Assembly: GCF_040115645.1 (NCBI RefSeq)
Contig: NW_027096015.1
Coordinates: forward strand, 372,001-436,000
DNA length: 64,000 nucleotides
Direction of reading: 5' to 3'
From: Euwallacea fornicatus
Lineage: Eukaryota; Arthropoda; Insecta; Coleoptera; Curculionidae
Under the pieces are notes generated by a model that saw only the letters and a program-made list of their open reading frames with translations, was not told the DNA's origin and ran no database searches. Each line of letters starts with the position of its first letter. Position 1 is the first letter of the stretch. The translations under genes and the position numbers were made by a program. This document shows positions 39,781 to 54,900 of this stretch, piece after piece.

Positions 39781-42515
39781 TCTTTTGAGTTTCCAAGAAA
39801 AATAGTATTTTATGAGCTCAAACATACAGTTTTTGTGAATATTCACACTTTGAAGCTCGATAACTTCGGCAATTAAATCCAAATTTCTTAAACAAAGACT
39901 CAAATGAACCATCTCGACGAGATCTTTAACATGACGTAACACATCATGATTGTATCATCTTGAGATTCCACGAAAAATAGTACTTTATGAGCTCAAACAT
40001 TCAGTTTTTGTGATTTTTCACACTTTGAAGCTCGATAACTTCGGCAATTAAATTCCAAATTTCTTAAACAAAGACTCAAATGAACCATCTCGACGAGATC
40101 TTTAACCTGACGTAACACATCATGATTGTATTATCTTGAGTTTCCACGAAAAATAGTACTTTATGAGCACAAACATACAGTTTTTGTGATTATTCACACT
40201 TTGAAGCTCGATAACTTCGGTCAATGAGGACCAAATTTCTTAACCAAAGACTCAAATGAACCATCTCGACGAGATCTTTAACATGACGTAACACATCATG
40301 ATTGTATCATCTTGAGTTTCCAAGAAAAATAGTACTTTATGAGCTCAAACATTCAGTTTTTGTGATTTTTCACACTTTGAAGCTCGATAACTTCGGCAAT
40401 TAAATTCCAAATTTCTTAAACAAAGACTCAAATGAACCATCTCGACGAGATCTTTAACATGACGTAACACATCATGATTGTATCATCTTGAGTTTCCACG
40501 AAAAATAGTACTTTATGAGCTCCAACATACAGTTTTTGTGATTATTCACACTTTGAAGCTCGATAACTTCGGTAAATAAATTCCAAATTTCTTAAACAAA
40601 GACTCAAATTAACAATCTCGACGAGATCTTTAACATTACGTAACACATCATGATTGTATCATCTTGAGATTCCAAGAAAAATAGTACTTTATGAGCTCAA
40701 ACATTCAGTTTTTGTGATTATTCAAAATTTGAAGATCGATAACTTCGGCAATTAAATTCCAAATTTCTTAAACAAAGACTCAAATGAACCATCTCGACGA
40801 GATCTTTAACCTGACGTAACACATCATGATTGTATTATCTTGAGTTTCCACGAAAAATAGTACTTTATGAGCACAAACATACAGTTTTTGTGATTATTCA
40901 CACTTTGAAGCTCGATAACTTCGGCAATTAAATTCCAAATTTCTTAAATAAAGTCTCAAATGAACCATCTCGACGAGATCTTTAACATGACGTAACACAT
41001 CATGATTGTATCATCTTGAGATTCCAAGAAAAATAGTACTTTATGAGCTGAAACATATAATATTTGTAACTTTTCACATTTTGAAGCTCGATAACTTCGG
41101 TCAATGAGGACCAAATTTCTTAAACGGAGACTCAAATGAACCATCTCGACGAGATTTTTAACATGACGTAACACATCATGATTGTATCATCTTAAGTTTC
41201 CAAGAAAAATAGTACTTTATGAGCACAAACATACAGTTTTTGTGATTATTCACACTTTGAAGCTCGATAACTTCGGCAAATAAATTCCAAATTTCTTAAA
41301 CAAAGACTCAAATGAACCATCTCGACGAGATCTTTAACATGACGTAACACATCATGATTGTATCATCTTTTGAGTTTCCAAGAAAAATAGTATTTTATGA
41401 GCTCAAACATACAGTTTTTGTGAATATTCACACTTTGAAGCTCGATAACTTCGGCAATTAAATCCAAATTTCTTAAACAAAGACTCAAATGAACCATCTC
41501 GACGAGATCTTTAACATGACGTAACACATCATGATTGTATCATCTTGAGATTCCACGAAAAATAGTACTTTATGAGCTCAAACATTCAGTTTTTGTGATT
41601 TTTCACACTTTGAAGCTCGATAACTTCGGCAATTAAATTCCAAATTTCTTAAACAAAGACTCAAATGAACCATCTCGACGAGATCTTTAACCTGACGTAA
41701 CACATCATGATTGTATCATCTTGAGTTTCCACGAAAAATAGTACTTTATGAGCTCAAACATACAATTTTTGTGACTTTTCACATGTTGAAGCTCGATAAC
41801 TTCGGTCAATGAGGACCAAATTTCTTAACCAAAGACTCAAATGAACCATCTCGACGAGATCTTTAACATGACGTAACACATCATGATTGTATCATCTTGA
41901 GTTTCCAAGAAAAATAGTACTTTATGAGCTCAAACATTCAGTTTTTGTGATTTTTCACACTTTGAAGCTCGATAACTTCGGCAATTAAATTCCAAATTTC
42001 TTAAACAAAGACTCAAATGAACCATCTCGACGAGATCTTTAACATGACGTAACACATCATGATTGTATCATCTTGAGTTTCCACGAAAAATAGTACTTTA
42101 TGAGCTCAAACATACAGTTTTTGTGATTATTCACACTTTGAAGCTCGATAACTTCGGTAAATAAATTCCAAATTTCTTAAACAAAGACTCAAATTAACAA
42201 TCTCGACGAGATCTTTAACATTACGTAACACATCATGATTGTATCATCTTGAGATTCCAAGAAAAATAGTACTTTATGAGCTCAAACATTCAGTTTTTGT
42301 GATTATTCAAAATTTGAAGATCGATAACTTCGGCAATTAAATTCCAAATTTCTTAAACAAAGACTCAAATGAACCATCTCGACGAGATCTTTAACCTGAC
42401 GTAACACATCATGATTGTATTATCTTGAGTTTCCACGAAAAATAGTACTTTATGAGCACAAACATACAGTTTTTGTGATTATTCACACTTTGAAGCTCGA
42501 TAACTTCGGCAATTA
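39781..42515 (+). repeat. 1,585 bp nine-monomer repeat in family B
   Basis: The insertion variant tcttttgagt occurs at 39781 and 41366, and gaagatcgataac at 40731 and 42316; both pairs are 1,585 bp apart. Taacctgacg also recurs in phase. Copy 1 is 39781-41365 and copy 2 runs to about 42515, with one unit replaced by subtype B3 at about 41770. The tcttttgagt variant occurs again at 44182, exactly 2,816 bp (16 x 176) further on. Confidence 0.85.
41788..41963 (+). repeat. Family B subtype B3, acatgttgaag / cttaaccaaag
   Basis: Preceded by the tail tacaatttttgtgac and cacatgttgaag, then ttcggtcaatgaggacc and ttcttaaccaaagac. In this window the subtype is not seen left of about 41.7 kb and becomes frequent after 48.4 kb, so it tracks the right-hand expansions of family B. 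Confidence 0.82.
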
Positions 42516-45500
42516 AATCCAAATTTCTTAAACAAAGACTCAAATGAACCATCTCTACGAGATCTTTAACATGACGTAAAACATCATGATTGTATCATCT
42601 TGAGTTTCCACGAAAGATAGTACCTTATGAGCTCAAACATACAGTTTTTGTGATTTTTCACACTTTGAAGCTCGATAACTTCGGCAATTAAATTCCAAAT
42701 TTCTTAAACAAAGTCTCAAATGAACCATCTCTACGAGATCTTTAACATGACGTAACACATCATGATTGTATCATCTTGAGTTTCCAAGAAAAATAGTACT
42801 TTATGAGCTCAAACATTCAGTTTTTGTGATTTTTCACACTTTGAAGCTCGATAACTTCGGCAATTAAATTCCAAATTTCTTAAACAAAGACTCAAATTAA
42901 CCATCTCGACGAGATCTTTAACATTACGTAACACGTCATGATTGTATCATCTTGAGATTCCAAGAAAAATAGTACTTTATGAGCTCAAACATTCAGTTTT
43001 TGTGATTATTCACATTTTGAAGCTCGATAACTTCGGCAAATAAATTCCAAATTTCTTAAACAAAGACTCAAATGAACCATCTCGACGAGATCTTTAACAT
43101 GACGTAACACATCATGATTGTATCATCTTGAGTATCCACGAAAAATAGTACTTTATGAGCTCAAACATACAGTTTTTGTGATTATTCACACTTTGAAGCT
43201 CGATAACTTCGGTAAATAAATACCAAATTTCTTAAACAAATACTCAAATTAACCATCTCGACGAGATCTTTAACATGACGTAACACATCATGATTGTATC
43301 ATCTTGAGTATCCACGAAAAATAGTACTTTATGAGGTCAAACATTCAGTTTTTGTGATTATTCACATTTTGAAGCTCGATAACTTCGGCAAATAAATTCC
43401 AAATTTCTTAAACAAAGACTCAAATGAACCATCTCGACGAGATCTTTAACATGACGTAACACATCATGATTGTATTATCTTGAGTTTCCACGAAAAATAG
43501 TACTTTATGAGCTCAAACATTCAGTTTTTGTGATTATTCACACTTTGAAGCTTGATAACTTCGGCAATTAAATTCCAAATTTCTTAAACAAAGACTCAAA
43601 TGAACCATCTCGACGAGATCTTTAACATGACCTAACACATCATGATTGTATCATCTTGAGTTTCCACGAAAGATAGTACCTTATGAGCTCAAACATACAG
43701 TTTTTGTGATTTTTCACACTTTGAAGCTCGATAACTTCGGCAATTAAATTCCAAATTTCTTAAACAAAGTCTCAAATGAACCATCTCGACGAGATCTTTA
43801 ACATGACGTAACACATCATGATTGTATCATCTTGAGATTCCAAGAAAAATAGTACTTTATGAGCTGAAACATATAATATTTGTAACTTTTCACATTTTGA
43901 AGCTCGATAACTTCGGTCAATGAGGACCAAATTTCTTAAACGGAGACTCAAATGAACCATCTCTACGAGATCTTTAACATGACGTAACACATCATGATTG
44001 TATCATCTTGAGTTTCCACTAAAAATAGTACTTTATGAGCTCAAACATACAGTTTTTGTGATTATTCACACTTTGAAGCTCGATAACTTCGGCAAATAAA
44101 TTCCAAATTTCTTAAACAAAGACTCAAATGAACCATCTCGACGAGATCTTTAACATTACGTAACACATCATGATTGTATCATCTTTTGAGTTTCCAAGAA
44201 AAATAGTATTTTATGAGCTCAAACATACAGTTTTTGTGAATATTCACACTTTGAAGCTCGATAACTTCGGCAATTAAATCCAAATTTCTTAAACAAAGAC
44301 TCAAATGAACCATCTCGACGAGATCTTTAACATGACGTAACAGATCATGATTGTATCATCTTGAGTTTCCATGAAAAATAGTACTTTATGAGCTCAAACA
44401 TATAATATTTGTAACTTTTCACATTTTGAAGCTCGATAACTTCGGTCAATGAGGACCAAATTTCTTAAACGGAGACTCAAATGAACCATCTCGACGAGAT
44501 CTTTAACATGACGTAACACATCATGATTGTATCATCTTGAGTTTCCACGAAAAATAGTACTTTATGAGCTCAAACATACAGTTTTGTAATTATTCACACT
44601 TTGAAGCTCGATAACTTCGGCAATTAAATCCAAATTTCTTAAACAAAGACTCAAATGAACCATCTCTACGAGATCTTTAACATGACGTAACACATCATGA
44701 CTGTATCATCTTGAGTTTCCACGAAAAATAGTACTTTATGAGCTCAAACATATAATATTTGTAACTTTTCACATTTTGAAGCTCGATAACTTCGGTCAAT
44801 GAGGACCAAATTTCTTAAACGGAGACTCAAATGAACCATCTCGACGAGATCTTTAACATGACGTAACACATCATGATTGTATCATCTTGAGTTTCCAAGA
44901 AAAATAGTACTTTATGAGCTCAAACATTCAGTTTTTGTGATTATTCACACTTTGAAGCTCGATAACTTCGGCAATTAAATCCAAATTTCTTAAACAAAGA
45001 CTCAAATGAACCATCTCTACGAGATCTTTAACATGACGTAACACATCATGACTGTATCATCTTGACTTTCCACGAAAAATAGTACTTTATGAACTCAAAC
45101 ATATAATATTTGTGATTTTTCACACTTTGAAGCTCGATAACTTCGGCAATTAAATTCCAAATTTCTTAAACAAAGACTCAAATGAACCATCTCTACGAGA
45201 TCTTTAACATGACGTAACACATCATGATTGTATCATCTTGAGTTTCCACGAAATATAGTACCTTATGAGCTCAAACATACAGTTTTTGTGATTTTTCACA
45301 CTTTGAAGCTCGATAACTTCGGCAATTAAATTCCAAATTTCTTAAACAAAGTCTCAAATGAACCATCTCTACGAGATCTTTAACATGACGTAACACATCA
45401 TGACTGTATCATCTTGAGATTCCAAGAAAAATAGTACTTTATGAGCTGAAACATACAATATTTGTAACTTTTCACATTTTGAAGCTCGATAACTTCGGTC

Positions 45501-47069
45501 AATGAGGACCAAATTTCTTAAACGGAGACTCAAATGAACCATCTCGACGAGATCTTTAACATGACGTAACACATCATGATTGTATCATCTTGAGTTTCCA
45601 AGAAAAATAGTACTTTATGAGCACAAACATACAGTTTTTGTGATTATTCACACTTTGAAGCTCGATAACTTCGGCAATTAAATCCAAATTTCTTAAACAA
45701 AGACTCAAATGAACCATCTCTACGAGATCTTTAACATGACGTAACACATCATGACTGTATCATCTTGAGTTTCCACGAAAAATAGTACTTTATGAGCTCA
45801 AACATACAGTTTTTGTGATTATTCACACTTTGAAGCTCGATAACTTCGGTAAATAAATTCCAAATTTCTTAAACAAAGACTCAAATTAACCATCTCGACG
45901 AGATCTTTAACATTACGTAACACATCATGATTGTATCATCTTGAGATTCCAAGAAAAATAGTACTTTATGAGCTCAAACATTCAGTTTTTGTGATTATTC
46001 ACATTTTGAAGCTCGATAACTTCGGCAAATAAATTCCAAATTTCTTAAACAAAGACTCAAATGAACCATCTCGACGAGATCTTTAACATAACGTAACACA
46101 TCATGATTGTATTATCTTGAGTTTCCACGAAAAATAGTACTTTATGAGCTCAAACATTCAGTTTTTGTGATTATTCACACTTTGAAGCTTGATAACTTCG
46201 GCAATTAAATTCCAAATTTCTTAAACAAAGACTCAAATGAACCATCTCGACGAGATCTTTAACATGACGTAACACATCATGATTGTATCATCTTGAGTTT
46301 CTACGAAAGATAGTACCTTATGAGCTCAAACATACAGTTTTTGTGATTTTTCACACTTTGAAGCTCGATAACTTCGGCAAATAAATTCCAAATTTCTTAA
46401 ACAAAGACTCAAATGAACCATCTCGACGAGATCTTTCACATGACGTAACACATCATGATTGTATTATCTTGAGTTTCCACGAAAAATAGTACTTTATGAG
46501 CTCAAACATACAGTTTTTGTGATTTTTCACACTTTGAAGCTCGATAACTTCGGCAATTAAATCCAAATTTCTTAAACAAAGACTCAAATGAACCATCTCT
46601 ACGAGATCTTTAACATGACGTAACATATCATGACTGTATCATCTTGACTTTCCACGAAAAATAGTACTTTATGAGCTCAAACATATAATATTTGTGATTT
46701 TTCACACTTTGAAGCTCGATAACTTCGGCAATTAAATTCCAAATTTCTTAAACAAAGTCTCAAATGAACCATCTCTACGAGATCTTTAACATGACGTAAC
46801 ACATCATGATTGTATCATCTTGAGTTTCCAAGAAAAATAGTACTTTATGAGCTCAAACATTCAGTTTTTGTGATTTTTCACACTTTGAAGCTCGATAACT
46901 TCGGCAATTAAATTCCAAATTTCTTAAACAAAGACTCAAATGAACCATCTCGACGAGATCTTTAACATGACGTAACACATCATGATTGTATCATCTTGAG
47001 ATTCCAAGAAAAATAGTACTTTATGAGCTCAAACATTCAGTTTTTGTGATTATTCACACTTTGAAGCTT

Positions 47070-48408
47070 GATAACTTCGGCAATTAAATTCCAAATTTCT
47101 TAAACAAAGACTCAAATGAACCATCTCGACGAGATCTTTAACATGACGTAACACATCATGATTGTATCATCTTGAGTTTCCACGAAAGATAGTACCTTAT
47201 GAGCTCAAACATACAGTTTTTGTGATTTTTCACACTTTGAAGCTCGATAACTTCGGCAATTAAATTCCAAATTTCTTAAACAAAGTCTCAAATGAACCAT
47301 CTCGACGAGATCTTTAACATGACGTAACACATCATGATTGTATCATCTTGAGATTCCAAGAAAAATAGTACTTTATGAGCTGAAACATATAATATTTGTA
47401 ACTTTTCACATTTTGAAGCTCGATAACTTCGGTCAATGAGGACCAAATTTCTTAAACGGAGACTCAAATGAACCATCTCGACGAGATTTTTAACATGACG
47501 TAACACATCATGATTGTATCATCTTAAGTTTCCAAGAAAAATAGTACTTTATGAGCACAAACATACAGTTTTTGTGATTTTTCACACTTTGAAGCTCGAT
47601 AACTTCGGCAATTAAATTCCAAATTTCTTAAACAAAGTCTCAAATGAACCATCTCTACGAGATCTTTAACATGACGTAACACATCATGATTGTATCATCT
47701 TGAGTTTCCAAGAAAAATAGTACTTTATGAGCTCAAACATTCAGTTTTTGTGATTTTTCACACTTTGAAGCTCGATAACTTCGGCAATTAAATTCCAAAT
47801 TTCTTAAACAAAGACTCAAATGAACCATCTCGACGAGATCTTTAACATGACGTAACACATCATGATTGTATCATCTTGAGTTTCCACGAAAGATAGTACC
47901 TTATGAGCTCAAACATACAGTTTTTGTGATTTTTCACACTTTGAAGCTCGATAACTTCGGCAATTAAATTCCAAATTTCTTAAACAAAGTCTCAAATGAA
48001 CCATCTCGACGAGATCTTTAACATGACGTAACACATCATGATTGTATCATCTTGAGATTCCAAGAAAAATAGTACTTTATGAGCTGAAACATATAATATT
48101 TGTAACTTTTCACATTTTGAAGCTCGATAACTTCGGTCAATGAGGACCAAATTTCTTAAACGGAGACTCAAATGAACCATCTCGACGAGATTTTTAACAT
48201 GACGTAACACATCATGATTGTATCATCTTAAGTTTCCAAGAAAAATAGTACTTTATGAGCACAAACATACAGTTTTTGTGATTTTTCACACTTTGAAGCT
48301 CGATAACTTCGGCAATTAAATTCCAAATTTCTTAAACAAAGTCTCAAATGAACCATCTCTACGAGATCTTTAACATGACGTAACACATCATGATTGTATC
48401 ATCTTGAG
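47070..48408 (+). repeat. 704 bp tetrameric repeat in family B
   Basis: The region has period 704 bp (4 x 176). It is bounded on the left by gaagcttg versus gaagctcg (47069/47773) and on the right by gagtttcc versus gagattcc (47705/48409). The unit order is a gaaagatagtacc tail, a gtctcaaatg / gagattccaag / gctgaaacatat unit, a gattttta / cttaagtttcc unit, then a gtctcaaatg / ctctacgag unit. Confidence 0.85.
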
Positions 48409-50145
48409 ATTCCAAGAAAAATAGTACTTTATGAGCTCAAACATACAATTTTTGTGACTTTTCACATGTTGAAGCTCGATAACTTCGGTCAATGAGGACC
48501 AAATTTCTTAACCAAAGACTCAAATGAACCATCTCGACGAGGTCTTTAACATGACGTAACACATCATGATTGTATTATCTTGAGTTTCCACGAAAAATAG
48601 TACTTTATGAGCTCAAACATACAATTTTTGTGACTTTTCACATGTTGAAGCTCGATAAGTTCGGTCAATGAGGACCAAATTTCTTAAACGGAGACTCAAA
48701 TGAACCATCTCGACGAGATCTTTAACATGACGTAACACATCATGATTGTATCATCTTGAGTTTCCAAGAAAAATAGTACTTTATGAGCACAAACATACAG
48801 TTTTTGTGATTTTTCACACTTTGAAGCTCGATAACTTCGGCAATTAAATTCCAAATTTCTTAAACAAAGACTCAAATGAACCATCTCGACGAGATCTTTA
48901 ACATTACGTAACACATCATGATTGTATCATCTTGAGTTTCCACGAAAAATAGTACTTTATGAGCTCAAACATACAGTTTTTGTGATTATTCACACTTTGA
49001 AGCTCGATAACTTCGGCAAATAAATTCCAAATTTCTTAAACAAAGACTCAAATTAACCATCTCGACGAGATCTTTAACATTACGTAACACATCATGATTG
49101 TATCATCTTGAGTTTCCACGAAAAATAGTACTTTATGAGCTCAAACATACAGTTTTTGTGATTATTCACACTTTGAAGCTCGATAACTTCGGCAAATAAA
49201 TTCCAAATTTCTTAAACAAAGACTCAAATTAACCATCTCTACGAGATCTTTAACATGACGTAACACATCATGACTGTATCATCTTGAGATTCCATGAAAA
49301 ATAGTACTTTATGAGCTCAAACATTCAGTTTTTGTGATTATTCACACTTTGAAGCTTGATAACTTCGGCAATTAAATTCCAAATTTCTTAAACAAAGACT
49401 CAAATGAACCATCTCGACGAGATCTTTAACATGACGTAACACATCATGATTGTATCATCTTGAGATTCCAAGAAAAATAGTACTTTATGAGCTCAAACAT
49501 TCAGTTTTTGTGATTATTCACATTTTGAAGCTCGATAACTTCGGCAAATAAATTCCAAATTTCTTAAACAAAGACTCAAATGAACCATCTCGACGAGATC
49601 TTTAACATGACGTAACACATCATGATTGTATTATCTTGAGTTTCCACGAAAAATAGTACTTTATGAGCTCAAACATACAATTTTTGTGACTTTTCACATG
49701 TTGAAGCTCGATAACTTCGGTCAATGAGGACCAAATTTCTTAACCAAAGACTCAAATGAACCATCTCGACGAGATCTTTAACATGACGTAACACATCATG
49801 ATTGTATCATCTTGAGTTTCCACGAAAGATAGTACTTTATGAGCTCAAACATACAATTTTTGTGACTTTTCACATGTTGAAGCTCGATAACTTCGGTCAA
49901 TGAGGACCAAATTTCTTAACCAAAGACTCAAATGAACCATCTCGACGAGATCTTTAACATGACGTAACACATCATGATTGTATCATCTTGAGTTTCCAAG
50001 AAAAATAGTACTTTATGAGCACAAACATACAGTTTTTGTGATTTTTCACACTTTGAAGCTCGATAACTTCGGCAATTAAATTCCAAATTTCTTAAACAAA
50101 GACTCAAATGAACCATCTCGACGAGATCTTTAACATGACGTAACA

Positions 50146-51918
50146 GATCATGATTGTATCATCTTGAGATTCCACGAAAAATAGTACTTTATGAGCTCAA
50201 ACATACAGTTTTTGTGATTATTCACACTTTGAAGCTCGATAACTTCGGCAAATAAATTCCAAATTTCTTAAACAAAGACTCAAATTAACCATCTCGACGA
50301 GATCTTTAACATTACGTAACACATCATGATTGTATCATCTTGAGTTTCCACGAAAAATAGTACTTTATGAGCTCAAACATTCAGTTTTTGTGATTATTCA
50401 CATTTTGAAGCTCGATAACTTCGGCAAATAAATTCCAAATTTCTTAAACAAAGACTCAAATGAACCATCTCGACGAGATCTTTAACATGACGTAACACAT
50501 CATGATTGTATCATCTTGAGTTTCCACGAAAGATAGTACCTTATGAGCTCAAACATACAGTTTTTGTGATTTTTCACACTTTGAAGCTCGATAACTTCGG
50601 CAATTAAATTCCAAATTTCTTAAACAAAGTCTCAAATGAACCATCTCTACGAGATCTTTAACATGACGTAACACATCATGATTGTATCATCTTGAGTTTC
50701 CAAGAAAAATAGTACTTTATGAGCTCAAACATTCAGTTTTTGTGATTTTTCACACTTTGAAGCTCGATAACTTCGGCAATTAAATTCCAAATTTCTTAAA
50801 CAAAGACTCAAATGAACCATCTCGACGAGATCTTTAACATGACGTAACACATCATGATTGTATCATCTTGAGTTTCCACGAAAAATAGTACTTTATGAGC
50901 TCAAACATACAGTTTTTGTGATTATTCACACTTTGAAGCTCGATAACTTCGGCAAATAAATTCCAAATTTCTTAAACAAAGACTCAAATTAACCATCTCG
51001 ACGAGATCTTTAACATTACGTAACACATCATGATTGTATCATCTTGAGATTCCAAGAAAAATAGTACCTTATGAGCTCAAACATACAGTTTTTGTGATTA
51101 TTCACACTTTGAAGCTCGATAACTTCGGCAAATAAATTCCAAATTTCTTAAACAAAGACTCAAATGAACCATCTCGACGAGATCTTTAACATGACGTAAC
51201 ACATCATGATTGTATCATCTTGAGTTTCTACGAAAGATAGTACCTTATGAGCTCAAACATACAGTTTTTGTGATTTTTCACACTTTGAAACTCGATAACT
51301 TCGGCAATTAAATTCCAAATTTCTTAAACAAAGTCTCAAATGAACCATCTCTACGAGATCTTTAACATGACGTAACACATCATGACTGTATCATCTTGAG
51401 ATTCCAAGAAAAATAGTACTTTATGAGCTGAAACATATAATATTTGTAACTTTTCACATTTTGAAGCTCGATAACTTCGGTCAATGAGGACCAAATTTCT
51501 TAAACGGAGACTCAAATGAACCATCTCGACGAGATCTTTAACATGACGTAACACATCATGATTGTATCATCTTGAGTTTCCAAGAAAAATAGTACTTTAT
51601 GAGCACAAACATACAGTTTTTGTGATTATTCACACTTTGAAGCTCGATAACTTCGGCAATTAAATCCAAATTTCTTAAACAAAGACTCAAATGAACCATA
51701 TCTACGAGATCTTTAACATGACGTAACACATCATGACTGTATCATCTTGAGATTCCAAGAAAAATAGTACTTTATGAGCTGAAACATATAATATTTGTAA
51801 CTTTTCACATTTTGAAGCTCGATAACTTCGGTCAATGAGGACCAAATTTCTTAAACGGAGACTCAAATGAACCATCTCGACGAGATCTTTAACATGACGT
51901 AACACATCATGATTGTAT
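50146..51918 (+). repeat. 1.77 kb block copied at 54365-56137
   Basis: Offset 4,219 bp (24 units). Markers include gagattccac (50166/54385) and the rare landmark variant gaaactcgataac (51287/55506). A single change, ctcgacgag versus ctcgtcgag, falls at about 54691. The match ends at tattatcttcag versus tatcatcttgag. Confidence 0.87.
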
Positions 51919-54900
51919 TATCTTCAGTTTCCACGAAAAATAGTACTTTATGAGCTCAAACATTCAGTTTTTGTGATTATTCACACTTTGAAGCTTGATA
52001 ACTTCGGCAATTAAATTCCAAATTTCTTAAACAAAGACTCAAATGAACCATCTCGACGAGATCTTTAACATTACGTAACACATCATGATTGTATCATCTT
52101 GAGATTCCAAGAAAAATAGTACCTTATGAGCTCAAACATAGTTTTTGTGATTTTTCACACTTTGAAGCTCGATAACTTCGGCAATTAAATCCAAATTTCT
52201 TAAACAAAGACTCAAATGAACCATATCTACGAGATCTTTAACATGACGTAACACATCATGACTGTATCATCTTGAGATTCCAAGAAAAATAGTACTTTAT
52301 GAGCTGAAACATATAATATTTGTAACTTTTCACATTTTGAAGCTCGATAACTTCGGTCAATGAGGACCAAATTTCTTAAACGGAGACTCAAATGAACCAT
52401 CTCGACGAGATCTTTAACATGACGTAACACATCATGATTGTATCATCTTGAGTTTCCACGAAAAATAGTACTTTATGAGCTCAAACATACAGTTTTTGTG
52501 ATTATTCACACTTTGAAGCTCGATAACTTCGGCAAATAAATTCCAAATTTCTTAAACAAAGACTCAAATTAACCATCTCGACGAGATCTTTAACATTACG
52601 TAACACATCATGATTGTATCATCTTGAGATTCCAAGAAAAATAGTACTTTATGAGCTCAAACATACAATTTTTGTGACTTTTCACATGTTGAAGCTCGAT
52701 AACTTCGGTCAATGAGGACCAAATTTCTTAAACGGAGACTCAAATGAACCATCTCGACGAGATCTTTAACATGACGTAACACATCATGATTGTATCATCT
52801 TGAGTTTCCAAGAAAAATAGTACTTTATGAGCACAAACATACAGTTTTTGTGATTATTCACACTTTGAAGCTCGATAACTTCGGCAATTAAATCCAAATT
52901 TCTTAAACAAAGACTCAAATGAACCATCTCTACGAGATCTTTAACATGACGTAACACATCATGACTGTATCATCTTGAGATTCCATGAAAAATAGTACTT
53001 TATGAGCTGAAACATATAATATTTGTAACTTTTCACATTTTGAAGCTCGATAACTTCGGTCAATGAGGACCAAATTTCTTAAACGGAGACTCAAATGAAC
53101 CATCTCGACGAGATCTTTAACATGACGTAACACATCATGATTGTATCATCTTGAGTTTCCAAGAAAAATAGTACTTTATGAGCACAAACATACAGTTTTT
53201 GTGATTTTTCACACTTTGAAGCTCGATAACTTCGGCAATTAAATTCCAAATTTCTTAAACAAAGACTCAAATGAACCATCTCGACGAGATCTTTAACATG
53301 ACGTAACACATCATGATTGTATCATCTTGAGTTTCCACGAAAGATAGTACCTTATGAGCTCAAACATACAGTTTTTGTGATTTTTCACACTTTGAAGCTC
53401 GATAACTTCGGCAATTAAATTCCAAATTTCTTAAACAAAGTCTCAAATGAACCATCTCTACGAGATCTTTAACATTACGTAACACATCATGATTGTATCA
53501 TCTTGAGTTTCCACGAAAAATAGTACTTTATGAGCTCAAACATTCAGTTTTTGTGATTATTCACATTTTGAAGCTCGATAACTTCGGCAAATAAATTCCA
53601 AATTTCTTAAACAAAGACTCAAATGAACCATCTCGACGAGATCTTTAACATGACGTAACACATCATGATTGTATTATCTTGAGTTTCCACGAAAAATAGT
53701 ACTTTATGAGCTCAAACATACAATTTTTGTGACTTTTCACATGTTGAAGCTCGATAACTTCGGTCAATGAGGACCAAATTTCTTAACCAAAGACTCAAAT
53801 GAACCATCTCGACGAGATCTTTAACATGACGTAACACATCATGATTGTATCATCTTGAGTTTCCACGAAAGATAGTACTTTATGAGCTCAAACATACAAT
53901 TTTTGTGACTTTTCACATGTTGAAGCTCGATAACTTCGGTCAATGAGGACCAAATTTCTTAACCAAAGACTCAAATGAACCATCTCGACGAGATCTTTAA
54001 CATGACGTAACACATCATGATTGTATCATCTTGAGTTTCCAAGAAAAATAGTACTTTATGAGCACAAACATACAGTTTTTGTGATTTTTCACACTTTGAA
54101 GCTCGATAACTTCGGCAATTAAATTCCAAATTTCTTAAACAAAGACTCAAATGAACCATCTCGACGAGATCTTTAACATTACGTAACACATCATGATTGT
54201 ATCATCTTGAGTTTCCACGAAAAATAGTACTTTATGAGCTCAAACATTCAGTTTTTGTGATTTTTCACACTTTGAAGCTCGATAACTTCGGCAATTAAAT
54301 TCCAAATTTCTTAAACAAAGTCTCAAATGAACCATCTCTACGAGATCTTTAACATTACGTAACACATCATGATTGTATCATCTTGAGATTCCACGAAAAA
54401 TAGTACTTTATGAGCTCAAACATACAGTTTTTGTGATTATTCACACTTTGAAGCTCGATAACTTCGGCAAATAAATTCCAAATTTCTTAAACAAAGACTC
54501 AAATTAACCATCTCGACGAGATCTTTAACATTACGTAACACATCATGATTGTATCATCTTGAGTTTCCACGAAAAATAGTACTTTATGAGCTCAAACATT
54601 CAGTTTTTGTGATTATTCACATTTTGAAGCTCGATAACTTCGGCAAATAAATTCCAAATTTCTTAAACAAAGACTCAAATGAACCATCTCGTCGAGATCT
54701 TTAACATGACGTAACACATCATGATTGTATCATCTTGAGTTTCCACGAAAGATAGTACCTTATGAGCTCAAACATACAGTTTTTGTGATTTTTCACACTT
54801 TGAAGCTCGATAACTTCGGCAATTAAATTCCAAATTTCTTAAACAAAGTCTCAAATGAACCATCTCTACGAGATCTTTAACATGACGTAACACATCATGA

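Noticed and set aside
47288..47506. Minus-strand open frames of 62-72 codons beginning MLRHVK or MLRNVK, recurring through 25.8-62.1 kb
   Set aside because: They span just over one monomer and recur only because the repeat recurs. The 176 bp unit shifts frame at each copy, length is capped by the repeat, and they have no recognisable domain or coding context.
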